The translations under genes and the position numbers were made by a program. From the NCBI GenBank assembly GCA_934045905.1, contig OW203765.1:23534159-23598158 (forward strand): a stretch of DNA of 64,000 nt. Reading direction: 5' to 3'. Positions 1 through 10,500 of the stretch are shown piece after piece. The first letter of the stretch is position 1. Each line of letters opens with the position of its first letter. Under the pieces are notes generated by a model. That model worked only from the letters and a program-made list of their open reading frames with translations, did not search any database and was not told the DNA's origin. The DNA comes from Leuctra nigra. Lineage: Eukaryota; Arthropoda; Insecta; Plecoptera; Leuctridae.

Positions 1-1052
1 CCTGCGCCCTCCCTGTCTAATACACGTCATGACTTGTTCAGGCCGAGCGGCGTGAAGCAGTGCGCGAGCTCTTTGCCGAGGACATCATTGCGGAGAGACG
101 GCAACCTCGCACTGACGCGTTCAACTCGCGCCTGCGCCCTCCCTGTCTAATACACGTCATGACTTGTTCAGGCCGAGCGGCGTGAAGCAGTGCGCGAGCT
201 CTTTGCCGAGGACATCATTGCGGAGAGACGGCAACCTCGCACTGACGCGTTCAACTCGCGCCTGCGCCCTCCCTGTCTAATACACGTCATGACTTGTTCA
301 GGCCGAGCGGCGTGAAGCAGTGCGCGAGCTCTTTGCCGAGGACATCATTGCGGAGAGACGGCAACCTCGCACTGACGCGTTCAACTCGCGCCTGCGCCCT
401 CCCTGTCTAATACACGTCATGACTTGTTCAGGCCGAGCGGCGTGAAGCAGTGCGCGAGCTCTTTGCCGAGGACATCATTGCGGAGAGACGGCAACCTCGC
501 ACTGACGCGTTCAACTCGCGCCTGCGCCCTCCCTGTCTAATACACGTCATGACTTGTTCAGGCCGAGCGACGTGAAGCAGTGCGCGAGCTCTTTGCCGAG
601 GACATCATTGCGGAGAGACGGCAACCTCGCACTGACGCGTTCAACTCGCGCCTGCGCCCTCCCTGTCTAATACACGTCATGACTTGTTCAGGCCGAGCGG
701 CGTGAAGCAGTGCGCGAGCTCTTTGCCGAGGACATCATTGCGGAGAGACGGCAACCTCGCACTGACGCGTTCAACTCGCGCCTGCGCCCTCCCTGTCTAA
801 TACACGTCATGACTTGTTCAGGCCGAGCGGCGTGAAGCAGTGCGCGAGCTCTTTGCCGAGGACATCATTGCGGAGAGACGGCAACCTCGCACTGACGCGT
901 TCAACTCGCGCCTGCGCCCTCCCTGTCTAATACACGTCATGACTTGTTCAGGCCGAGCGGCGTGAAGCAGTGCGCGAGCTCTTTGCCGAGGACATCATTG
1001 CGGAGAGACGGCAACCTCGCACTGACGCGTTCAACTCGCGCCTGCGCCCTCC
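1..1052 (+). repeat. 130-bp tandem array of a splice acceptor plus exon start
   Basis: Eight full copies of a 130-bp unit start at 1, 131, 261, 391, 521, 651, 781 and 911, followed by 12 bases of a ninth. I see only one base difference between them (unit 5, near position 570, GCGA instead of GCGG). Each unit holds about 32 bp of intron-like sequence (CTAAT branch-like motif, then TTGTTCAG) followed by about 98 bp identical to the start of the exon at 952. 130 is not a multiple of 3 and reading across a unit boundary meets a stop, so the array is not a coding repeat. The array may extend beyond the left edge of the window. An assembly artefact is possible given the near identity. Confidence 0.9.
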
Positions 1053-2881
1053 GGATCTGTTCATTCCGCCGAGGAACCACGTGGCGGAGATGTGGCTGGG
1101 CAGCAAAGCGCCAAGGAATCTGTCGACCTTCAGGGAGGCCTGGGAGGGCACGTTGCATCTCGAGTATGACATTCTCTTGCCTTTAGGGACGATATTAAAA
1201 TAACAGTCTTTTGGAGTAAATTCCGAAGTAAGGAGTGTACATAGTCTTCTCAAAAGCACAAAACTATGAGGAGAATTTAGCAGAATTTATGACATTTTGT
1301 TCAACCCTTAAATTATTGCAACAGGAATCAAGTTTGCTCCACAGTAACAATTACTGCTTTTCGGACTCAATTTTGTCCTCTCCTGACTGAAATATTTGCG
1401 TTGCTTCCTTAGTCGAGTAGCAAATTATGGGATGGTTCCTTACTATCTGCCACGCCCGTCTCTTTCACACCGTTCACCCTTACTTATTCATTCTATATCA
1501 TGAATCTCCATTCATCTATCACTATTAGCACATTTGCAGTATAATTAAATATACTACTCTACTATGCTATACAATTCTATACTTACAAGCGACATCGTTT
1601 GCTTCAGGAGCACGAAAGGATACTGTAAATATCTGATGAAACATCCCGGGATTCGTCGTCCCACATACCTGGTGACCTCGGGGATGTTTGACGTTGAGCG
1701 CATGGCCCCCGAAGAACGACTTCCAAGTCCAGGATCCTCGTACTCAGGTGTGTTCAATTGGGCAGTTTTTCTGCTAGGCCGAGAAAGACTTCATTGCGCG
1801 CTCACCTGGCAATTACGTCTTTCTCGGCCTAACAGAGTATGTGACGGTGGCTCCATCTGGTGAGAGTTCAAACATAGAAAACACGATCTGTACTCTTATA
1901 TGTCTACTATGTCACTTGTCCCATTGTCTTCAAAATGTTACTGGTTATAGATAAATTAAAAATTAAAATGGGTGTCCCCAGTAACAATTACCTAGTCTTT
2001 TCTTTGTTTCGTTATTTTGTGGTAATTGTGTCGAAATTACAAAATATATCACTACAATGACCTCTCTGCTACAATCAAAACAAATGTTGAAATTATGTAT
2101 TTTGCCACTGCCACTGCCACTGGAGACACAAATTTACATTTTTTGTCTCTTCTAAATTGTGCCAATTTTAAGTTGATCCGTCTCTAACCGTCTTTAAAAA
2201 ATCAATAGCTCATGCCTTTTTGTGGTTTTCACTTACTTACCAACAGTGCATGTAATACATGATTAAATGTCATAAATATCACGTACTACAACCCAAAGCT
2301 AATAAATTTTTTATGTATGTTTAAGAAATGTTGTACAATCGAATCGTAAAATTCTGTGACTGTGAGTATTATCGACTCTTGTTTCTCTTTCTCTCCATAC
2401 AGGAGTGAGCAGGATGGACTCCATGGGAAGAAGCCGTCCTGTCTCCATACGAACCAGTGGCGAATCCATACAGACCGTCCGTATGAGTGTATCATCCCGT
2501 AGAAGCTCCGTCGCTCGAGGTTCAATCGTGTCTAGAGACGACAGCAAACCCTCATTGGTTCAACATCGCCGTCAGTCTACTCTCCCTCGAGAAACCAGCA
2601 TGACCACGATGGCTCAACACTTCCATCGGCAATCCGTGGCTGCTAAGGAAGGGAGTGTGACCTCTCTAGGTGGTCGACGACGTTCTTCGGCGAGGGGCGG
2701 GAGTATTTCGGCCGAGTCGCCGCGGTTGAGGCAGGCGTCGTTGGATAGCAGAACGTCGGTGTCGGTGAGGATATCGGAAGCCGGAGCAAGGTTGTCGGTT
2801 ATCACGCAGAAACTTGGGCTGCTCGGAAGTGATCCAAAGTTAGTGAATCTGCATGAGGCAGGGAACATTTTTGAGGAGTAG
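952..2881 (+). CDS. 3' end of an unidentified gene with a Ser/Arg-rich C-terminus
   Basis: I propose three exons, 952-1163, 1608-1747 and 2403-2881 (stop TAG 2879-2881). Acceptors are TTGTTCAG, TTGCTTCAG and CCATACAG. The donor at 1748 (GTGTGT) is reasonable; the one at 1164 (GTATGA) is weaker and was chosen because it keeps phase 2 into the next exon. The first exon encodes a charged, helix-like start (RELFAEDIIAERR) and then a Pro/Trp-containing stretch. The last exon is about 158 codons rich in Ser and Arg with repeated RRSS/RGS-type patterns, probably disordered and a plausible phosphorylation target. I do not recognise the family. Upstream exons lie outside the window, and the tandem array sits exactly on the acceptor of the first visible exon. 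Confidence 0.6.
1775..1831. repeat. Small perfect inverted repeat in an intron
   Basis: TAGGCCGAGAAAGAC at 1775-1789 is the exact reverse complement of 1817-1831, with a 27-base loop. It lies just after the donor at 1748 of the gene above and would form a strong hairpin in the pre-mRNA. It is probably a short foldback MITE remnant. Confidence 0.75.
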
Positions 2882-2960
2882 GTAATATCTAAAAGAGAGT
2901 TGGAAGTGACTTCAAAATTTGTTAGTTGATGTTGTATGCAAAGCTTGTTATACATAATGA

Positions 2961-2966
2961 AATAAA
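2961..2966 (+). terminator. Polyadenylation signal of the first gene
   Basis: AATAAA lies 80 bases after the stop codon at 2879-2881, in an AT-rich context. The stretch from here to about 3960 is AT-rich with no gene I can support. Confidence 0.6.
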
Positions 2967-4013
2967 TTATATTATTGAACATAACTGGCATTGTATTAAT
3001 TTAATTATATGGTAGTTTTGTACTTTTATTACTTTTAATCATGACATTATTTGGGACATCTTATCTCTTTACACAGTAACGTTGGGTATACCTACTCAAT
3101 TATCACAGTGTCTATAATTGACTTGGGCATAAAAATATGAGTAAAACACAATTGTTTCATAATTTTATATTTTGAATTGATTTTGGCATAAGGGAGCAAA
3201 CAAATTAAAAATGTACATATCAATTTGTTAATGTTTATAAGAAGAGTATTTTTAGGGGCATTTTTAGTTTGTGTTTACTTTGATTCTGTCTTACATTACA
3301 TTTAATCTAAACCTTTTTTAATTTTAATCTAAATTTTAAATTTAATTTAAATCTTAAATTTTATGCCGATATTTGACTCTTTATGTAAACTAAGGATGCA
3401 TATTAGGTATTTAATTAATTGATACCTTCAGTGATTATTCCAGACCTACCCAAGAGGTGGCACAGACCCCCTTCGTACGATTTTATAATAAAGTTAAATT
3501 ATAAAGTTATTACAATGTTATAAATAAGAAAACAAAGTTATTGAATGCTTATAGAAAAATCGGGCTGAGCCCCACGGACCCCCATAGGGCCACGAGGCCC
3601 TCCCACAATACTAATCGTTTTCATGTTTATTATTTGACCGTATTTGAGAAATGATTGTCTTATTTTTCGTTTTATGATTGTAAGCGACTTCTGCTTATAG
3701 TTCATATTAGTTGTATAATTGTTGCTCCCAACCTAAGATTTGGTTCGCCCACCCCTAATGAAAATGCCTGATGTCTTGACTGGATAACTTGAACGATATT
3801 TTGTACATATCTTGGGTTAGGAAGATTTATAGGTCATGTCGTCAAGGCTACACCTGAACATAATGCGTCCACCTATAGATAACGCAGCGTTATCAGCAAC
3901 GCCTTATCATGTGAGCGCCACACCGGATAATCTGTCTTTACCACTCCAGTCGTTTGTAGTAACTAAACCCGACAACTAGTTCACTAAGCCTCAGTTCTGT
4001 GCCTTCAGTGTCA

Positions 4014-5090
4014 ATGCGGCGGCGCATCTCATACCAAAAGTGCTTCATATTCCTAGTTCTTCTCGGAGGTTTCATTGCCTTAGTCATATTCCACATAATA
4101 ACCCGGGACAGACCCTTTCCAACCGGCGAACCTCCTAACATCGCGAACTACAAGTTCGTGATCGACAACCCCGTCTGCGCCTCCGCCTCCGAGGACGACC
4201 TCCTCGGCGTCCTCGTCGTCATCTCGCACTCCGGCAACCTCCGGTCTCGAGAGAGCGTCCGCGCCGCGTACAGCGACGTCGAGCTGCGACGCCTCCGCCT
4301 CCGTCGCGTCTTCCTCCTCGGCAGTCTGCACAATGACAGAGAGGGTGACTCCAGCTACAGCGCGATCCCCCAGAGCAGGATCCTCCAGGAGAACGACGAG
4401 CACAAGGACATCGTTCAAGTCAGCATGCACGAGAGTTATCATTCTCTGACATTTAAAAGTCTTCTTGCTCTACATTGGGGTGTTTTAAATTGTAATCAAA
4501 GTAAATTCATCATCAAAATCGACGACGATGCTGTGGTAGACATTTATCAACTCGTAGCCCTTCTCGAATCATTCACTGAATCAGAATCTGATAAGTTAAT
4601 CGGTAGAAAAGAGAAAGATGGAGTGAAGTTCTTGCTTGGTATATTTTACATGACATCCCCGCGTACTGCTGCAAAGCTCCTGGCAGCTTCACAGTCTCTC
4701 CCTATACATTACCACGAAGATATCTACGTGACCGGATACCTCGCCAAGTTCGCCGGCGTCCAGCACCTCGGCGTCGGACACCTCGTGACGGCCAAGTCGG
4801 ACTTGGGGTGCTGCAGCGACGCCGGCAGTGTGTTCTTGTGCAGACGTATTGTGGGGCAGAGGAAGGGACATGGAGGTGGAGGTGATTATAGTTTGTTGAA
4901 GAGGGTGAGCGAGCATGCGTCGTATTGTTATTACAGTGGGGAGTGTTTTGGGTTGGCGGCGTGGAAGTATTTGGTGAGGAGATTTGTAAGGGATGATTTT
5001 TTGACGTGTGTTACGGCGTTGGTGACGAAAACAACATACCGTCGGAAACGTGATGAGGTGGCAAAGAATAATTTTTTATTACAATTTTAG
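4014..5090 (+). CDS. Beta-1,3-galactosyltransferase-like (GT31) protein
   Basis: Single exon of 358 codons starting at the ATG in GTCAATGC; the frame is open a few codons further up but without an ATG. It is a predicted type II Golgi membrane protein: a short basic cytoplasmic tail (MRRRISYQK), a hydrophobic anchor at about residues 10-27, then a lumenal catalytic domain. A DDD metal/nucleotide-sugar motif sits in IIKIDDDAVVD (about residue 170), and EDIYVTGYLA (about residue 240) matches the EDVYVG region of GT31 enzymes. Cysteines cluster near the C-terminus. The family typically transfers galactose or GlcNAc in beta-1,3 linkage onto glycoproteins or glycolipids; acceptor unknown. The usual YPxYCxGxGYV block appears as FLLGIFYMTS, lacking the cysteine. 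A TCAGT initiator at 3991-3995 lies close upstream. Codons at 4150-4440 are much more GC-rich than the rest. No intron is needed. Confidence 0.8.
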   Translation: MRRRISYQKCFIFLVLLGGFIALVIFHIITRDRPFPTGEPPNIANYKFVIDNPVCASASEDDLLGVLVVISHSGNLRSRESVRAAYSDVELRRLRLRRVFLLGSLHNDREGDSSYSAIPQSRILQENDEHKDIVQVSMHESYHSLTFKSLLALHWGVLNCNQSKFIIKIDDDAVVDIYQLVALLESFTESESDKLIGRKEKDGVKFLLGIFYMTSPRTAAKLLAASQSLPIHYHEDIYVTGYLAKFAGVQHLGVGHLVTAKSDLGCCSDAGSVFLCRRIVGQRKGHGGGGDYSLLKRVSEHASYCYYSGECFGLAAWKYLVRRFVRDDFLTCVTALVTKTTYRRKRDEVAKNNFLLQF

Positions 5091-5093
5091 GAC

Positions 5094-5241
5094 CTGTTTG
5101 GCCGGTCTTTCAATAGTCTGCTAAACCAGAGTTAAGTTTTAAATGGTCATTCGAGGATTGTAATTGGGTTTTGCATGGCAATATAGTCCTAATTGACTGT
5201 TTAAAAGTTAGCAAGACATTGAAAAACTTGCCCAAAGTAAC
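5094..5241 (+). repeat. Dispersed repeat shared with 53250-53390
   Basis: The stretch beginning near the glycosyltransferase stop and running through AGTCTGCTAAACCAG, GGTCATTCGAGGATTG, CAATATAGTCCTAATTG to AAAAACTTGCCC recurs in the same order and orientation at 53250-53390, inside intron 7 of P450 F. It is probably a MITE or other short interspersed element; at the first site it forms the start of the glycosyltransferase 3' UTR. Confidence 0.75.
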
Positions 5242-5444
5242 TGTTAAACTATAGGAAACTGATTGAACAGAGCATTGAAAACCTAACCCTATTAATATTT
5301 TTACATTTATTTATTTAACGTCTGCCTCATGGGCTTGAAATGGCAGCCAATTTGACAAAGCTCTCTGTGTTATGCATGCAAAACAAAATAGTAAACAAAT
5401 TGAGGGTTTGGTGTTCAGATTTGCAGTCGCTGCACAGTATTTTT

Positions 5445-5479
5445 GTGGCCCTTTTACCCTTGGGCAGCGGCAGGGCCAC
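5445..5479. other. GC-rich hairpin in the glycosyltransferase 3' UTR
   Basis: GTGGCCCT at 5445-5452 pairs perfectly with AGGGCCAC at 5472-5479 around a 19-base loop. It lies about 360 bases after the stop codon and before the AATAAA at 5560, so it would be transcribed. Function unknown. Confidence 0.45.
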
Positions 5480-5559
5480 TAAAACTAAAACACAGGAGAA
5501 ACTGCGCCACACTGTCAACCTAATGTTCTGAGATAATTCTTATCAATAGCGATGTTGAG

Positions 5560-5565
5560 AATAAA
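5560..5565 (+). terminator. Candidate polyadenylation signal of the glycosyltransferase
   Basis: AATAAA 470 bases after the stop; another AATAAA lies near 5967. Either could be used. Confidence 0.4.
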
Positions 5566-6056
5566 CTTTCTTTCACTTTTAGGTGGTTTTTGAGAAACTT
5601 TCCTAAATTACTAGTTAGTGCGTGTGCTAGTTACACTGCATAATATGTCGTTTTGTTGAAAGGCTGACTTCTATTCGATAATCAAAAATTATTGATTTAA
5701 GAAATCTGGTGATGTCCTATTACTATTTATTATACTAAATCATAATATTCAAATAAATATGGATTTGTACCAAAATGTGCTCAACACATACCTTTTTTAA
5801 TTTCTATATGGCTATTCTTTTTATAATGTGATTATGCCTAATGAAACACATTTGTGATAACCATTGTGCTAAGTTGAGAACTAGAATTATTCTTAGGTAA
5901 CGACAATTATTTTACTATACCTACTGTATTTTATTCTATACAAATGTTATATTTGTAATGTTACGAATAAAGAATACGTATGATTAAGCGATCATTATTC
6001 ACTACTGGACTCTTATGACACTCTCTCTGTTCATTTGTTTATTTTATATTTGTTCG

Positions 6057-6121
6057 TTTGGTTGTTTGTTTGTTTGTTTGTTTGTTTGTTTGTTTGTTTG
6101 TTCGTTCGTTCGTTCGTTTGT
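6057..6121 (+). repeat. (GTTT)n microsatellite changing to (GTTC)n
   Basis: About ten GTTT units are followed by four GTTC units. Surrounding sequence from 5600 to 6530 is AT-rich with no gene seen. Confidence 0.9.
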
Positions 6122-6533
6122 ATTTTGTTCGTGTGTGTTCGACCACTCCACTATAGATAATATTTTTATTGCTGAAGTATAATTTAGAACACGAATTAAA
6201 ATATCCTAAAATAACTATAATTCTACAAATTAATATCTTCCTCACTTAGCAGAGTTACCTACTTGAAGTGTGAAATGTACATGGCTACAAACGATTGCAA
6301 CAGTTGGCAATATAGGTTAACTTGATAGACATTTCAAATAATTTGCATTGTTATCAAGTTTAATCTGTACCTACTTATGAATAATTATATTAAAAACTTA
6401 AGTAAACTACACTATCTAGAACTAGATAATTCCCTCAAAAAACAAAAACTAATTTTGAATGGATTCGACAAACGTCTCTCAAAAGTGACAGCAATGATTA
6501 TTTTGTATCATACATATTGGCGGGAATAACGTT

Positions 6534-6728
6534 GGATTGTTTTTGGATTCGCCCAGCAGATAGAGCTGTCAGTGCCATGACGTAATTGCATACAAGATAA
6601 AGTGTTTAGGAAGGTCGCGTCTTTCATTCAGTCTCTTCGCGAATCTCTTGGTTTAAGTTCAGTGGAGTTTCAGCTGTCATTGAGTGAACTTGTGCCGCTG
6701 CGGAGTGGTCAAACATACCTGTTATTAC
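6534..6728 (+). promoter_or_regulatory. Promoter and non-coding first exon of P450 A
   Basis: This block is conserved upstream of all six P450 genes. It holds GGATTGTTTTTGGATTCGCC, a bZIP/CRE-like TGACGTAATTGCA (6578-6590), a GATA-type AGATAA (6595-6600), AAGGTCGCG (a nuclear-receptor-like AAGGTC half site) and TTCAGTG (6658-6664), the arthropod initiator that aligns in every copy. The transcribed exon contains CAGCTGTCATTGAG and GGTCAAACATACCTG and ends at 6728 before the donor GTAAGT. The 5' UTR intron is 6729-7589; its acceptor TTTTTTCTCAG lies one base before the ATG. No ATG occurs in the leader. Factor identities are inferred from motifs only. Confidence 0.7.
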
Positions 6729-6790
6729 GTAAGTCATATGTGAATACCAGATTTGTTGAGGATTTGGATTATATTTTTAAATAGATTTTA

Positions 6791-7305
6791 TGATGTAGGC
6801 GCTCGGCCGTTTTAGTATAGGTACATTGAGAGAGGATTTTTTTTCATAAGTGGGTGTATCTTTGATTGGATGTTAACGTGATCAGTCAGATTGTATATTA
6901 GTAGCACATTTTAATTTTTGCTTCGTGCCTTGTTAATTATGAGCCGTTATTCAACAAAACCGCGCAAAACTATGAAATTTCTGATTAAATTGGAGACCAA
7001 ACCCGTTAACCAATTAATCTCACATTTTAACCATGATTAGATAAAAGACAAACTTAGATGATCATGTGGCACATTTATAAAATTAAATTTAATACGGTAC
7101 ACAGCGAGACAAGAAAATATACAATTTTCACCACAAATCAACTAATTAAGCAAAAATAAAAAATGTACTAAGTGGTAACCCTACGTGTGTCTTCTATCTA
7201 ATCATGAATAGAATTTCTAAACATTTCATCAACCCATTTTGTCTCCAACGTATCAAAAAAAAAGTGCCTGCATAAAGCGGTAAAATCGCTCGCGCTTGCA
7301 CCGCC
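6791..7305. mobile_element. Inverted-repeat MITE in the 5' UTR intron of P450 A
   Basis: The halves are inverted copies: GGAGACCAAACCCGTTAACC and GATAAAAGACAAACTTAG on the left reappear reversed on the right (TTTGTCTCC and TCTTCTATCTAATCATG). It is the same family as 21252-21780 (P450 B, same position) and 36070-36556 (P450 D, intron 7). The matching 5' UTR intron of P450 C has no insert, giving an empty site. Confidence 0.75.
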
Positions 7306-7590
7306 AAAAGAGGACACAAATTGTTTACTATTTAATTATTACTGTTCTTAAATATTGGTAGCTTTAAATCTGACAGTCACTTCAATGCATTTTTATCTCG
7401 TTCAGTTTCTTAGTCTAAGAAATATGCAGTTTTTGGTGTTGAGTAATGTAGGTAATTAAGTGCAAATTAATAGTGCAAATTAATATCGTATGTTAAGCAA
7501 AATGTAAATAGTGACAAATATTAACATGAATTTTAATTCTCAAGAGAGTTTGGTCCATGTCAAGAAGATACCAATGTATTTTTTCTCAGA

Positions 7591-10500
7591 ATGGAGTTCC
7601 CTGATTGGCTGGCTGTTGTTCTGGGTCTTCTTCTGCTCCTCTACTTCTATGGCACCTGGGACCACAACTACTTCGTCAAACACAAGATTCCATTCATGAA
7701 ACCATTGCCGCTTGTTGGAAACAGCGCACCTTTCCTATTTAAAAGAGAATCTATCGCCGACGTCATTCTAAAATGGTACAGATTCGGTGAAGGTAGTAAA
7801 ATCATCGGATCGTTCGACTTCGGTAAACCAACATTCATATTGAGAGATCCCGATATGATCAAGACGATCACCGTCAAGGACTTCGATCATTTCACCGATC
7901 ATCGAATGCCGCTACCAGATGATGATTTCTTCGGCAAAAACTTGTTCGCTTTAAAAGGCAAGTAATACCGCGTGGCGCAAAAAAAAATCACCCTGATTGA
8001 ATCAGAATGTAGATTATTTCTAAACTTTTATTATACACAAGTTATAAAAGTAAATTTTTTCCCACTATTCTATTTTCAAGCTCAACTTCAAGATTCCATA
8101 AATTTCGTTCCATTCGATCAAACTGATTGAATTTTTTACACAATCGATCTTAATATAGTTTCAATATAATTTGAAATTTTCAGCTGTTTCTTATGATACG
8201 TTCAGTATTATCACCGAACTTTATGATTTGCGCTGAAGAATGAAAGGGAGGAGATAAGTAATTGCAATAAAAGGCGTTTTTCTTATTCACAATGGTTCGC
8301 ATTTTCTAACTGATTTTAAGAAATTATGAACCTTAATATCGTGTTTTCTGTTTCTCCAGGAGATCGCTGGAGAGACATGCGTCACACTCTGAGTCCAGCC
8401 TTCACCTCCAGTAAGATGAAGAACATGTTCACGTTGATTGAGAAGTGCGGCCAGCAGATGGGAGACCATCTGGAGAAGAGGTGTAAAGGTGAGTTCATCT
8501 TACTCTCTGTACCATCGCAAGACATCGAACTAACTCCCGACCCTCTGTACAGCCACCTCCGACGGCGTCCTCCAGCTGGAGATGAAGGACTTCTACATGA
8601 AGTACACGAACGATGTGATCGCGACGGCGGCGTTCGGCCTCCACGTCGACTCCCTCGAGGAGCCCGACAACGAATTCTACAAAATGGGCAAAGAAGCCCA
8701 TGATGACTTTAGTAGTCAAATTCTTAAATTCGTTCTAATAAGCATTTCGCCAAAACTCATGGGGGTAAGAGTTAAGTTGCGAAAAATACGGAATTGCACA
8801 CACATTAAGGGGATTGCCCAGTTTGATACCTACGTTTGATCTGACTAGCCTGCAAGCCCACGTGGTATGCCATTTTATTTCCCAGTAAAAAAAGGTTTCA
8901 GTACAATCTATCTATCTATACATATTAAGTTGAATGTCTGTATGTATGTCTGTCTGTATGTTCTTCATACATTTCTACACCCTTCCATTTCCATTTTTAC
9001 ACCCATTTCTACCAAATTTGGTATGGAGATACTAACTGAGCCTGCGCACATCGTAGGGTACTTACCCCCTCCTTCAAACCACCCCTAATTGCAAAAAATA
9101 ACACCCCAATTGAAAAAAATTATATTGACATTTTCGGCACCACCATTACACCATTGACCGATCTCAAAAAAAGAATGTGCACACGTATACTTCGTCAACC
9201 TGCCCTCATTTCAGGCTACTCAACTCAAAATGATAATTTTCTACCCTCACATTTAACGCAATTTTGTGCAATTGTTTTGATAGTCACGGCCTCCTTTTGC
9301 TGTTCAACTGATTTTATGATGTCGCGACTGTAGATCTGCCGCCTTTAGTCAGATCAAACGTAGATTGAATCCCCTTAAGTAAAGCATTAAACAATATTTT
9401 TCAGATATTAGGAATTCAGTTAATATCGAATAAAATAACCGACTTCTTCCGGTCTCTGGTCCACGGAACGATCGCCGAGCGTGAGAAGAAGGGAATAGTC
9501 AGGCCTGACATGATCCACTTGCTGATGCAGGCGAGGAAGGAGGCGAAGACAGGTACACCAACATTAGAATATTACATATTTAATCTGTGTCTGTATCATG
9601 TAATTTAATTTTCTATGTTTTCACAGTCCTCACTGACGACGACATCACTGCGCAGGCGTTCATCTTCTTCTTCGCCGGCTTCGACACGTCATCAACTCTA
9701 CTTTGCTTCGTCAGTCACTTGCTGGCTGTTCACCCAGACATTCAACAGCGAGTCCGAGAAGAGATCGACTCTGTGCTGGCTGACCACAACGGCGAGATCA
9801 CCTACGAGGCGGTCAGTCGAACACTATCTTCATCGTCTCTCTCAGAGTCCATTCATATTGTCCCATCTTCACTTCTGCTCTTGGCTGTGCAACCGATTGC
9901 TTTATTTGTGACTCCACATTTCAGTGATTGGATTAGAGAAATTCAAATTTTATTGACTGCTGTCCACAATACAGGGTTGACTATTGAGATCCAGCTTACT
10001 AATCAATATAAAATACATACATTTTATAACTAATGAAATATTTATGAATGAAGTTAATTGGTTTTAAAATAAAAATACTGCTATTTACGATTACTTTCCA
10101 TACAAGACTAAAAACTATTATTATAAAGGTGATTATGAAGAATGCAAATAGAAGATTTTAAAACAGATGGAACAATTAAATCTAATAATAATAAGGAGAT
10201 TCCTACGCGCTTGAGGAAGTCGGTGAAGAATGAAGTGATCGCTGCTCTGGCTCCAACCAACAGGCCAACAACTTCCCATCTGGCAACAGGGACTTTATAG
10301 CGTCTGGCTAGATCTTCAATACAGGGCTCGTAAATCCTCTTCTTTTCCTCATCGACATCCTCCGCATGCCTCATTCCTTGTTCGAAGCGAATTGTAGGGT
10401 CCAATATGAGGGCTTGTTTCTTGTCATTCCTAATGGCGATGATGTCAGCACGACGTGTCGAGCCATCCACTGCTAGACATGACACCTCTTCATGCACCTC

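Noticed and set aside
1..1052. CRISPR array
   Set aside because: The units are direct 130-bp repeats without unique spacers, in a eukaryotic exon context.
944..1259. Arg/Cys-rich open frames on both strands in the tandem array
   Set aside because: They are by-products of GC-rich repeated sequence; only the frame starting at the acceptor 952 joins sensibly to downstream exons.
4080..4442. Minus-strand frames of 120 and 61 codons over the glycosyltransferase
   Set aside because: Shadow of GC-rich codons in the real plus-strand gene; no recognisable content.
8326..8703. Open frame reading through intron 3 of P450 A (similar ones in B-F)
   Set aside because: It is the wrong frame after the 64-bp intron; the spliced form gives ATSDGVLQLEMKDF and the full P450 domain. 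The shadow appears in all paralogs because intron 3 is conserved.
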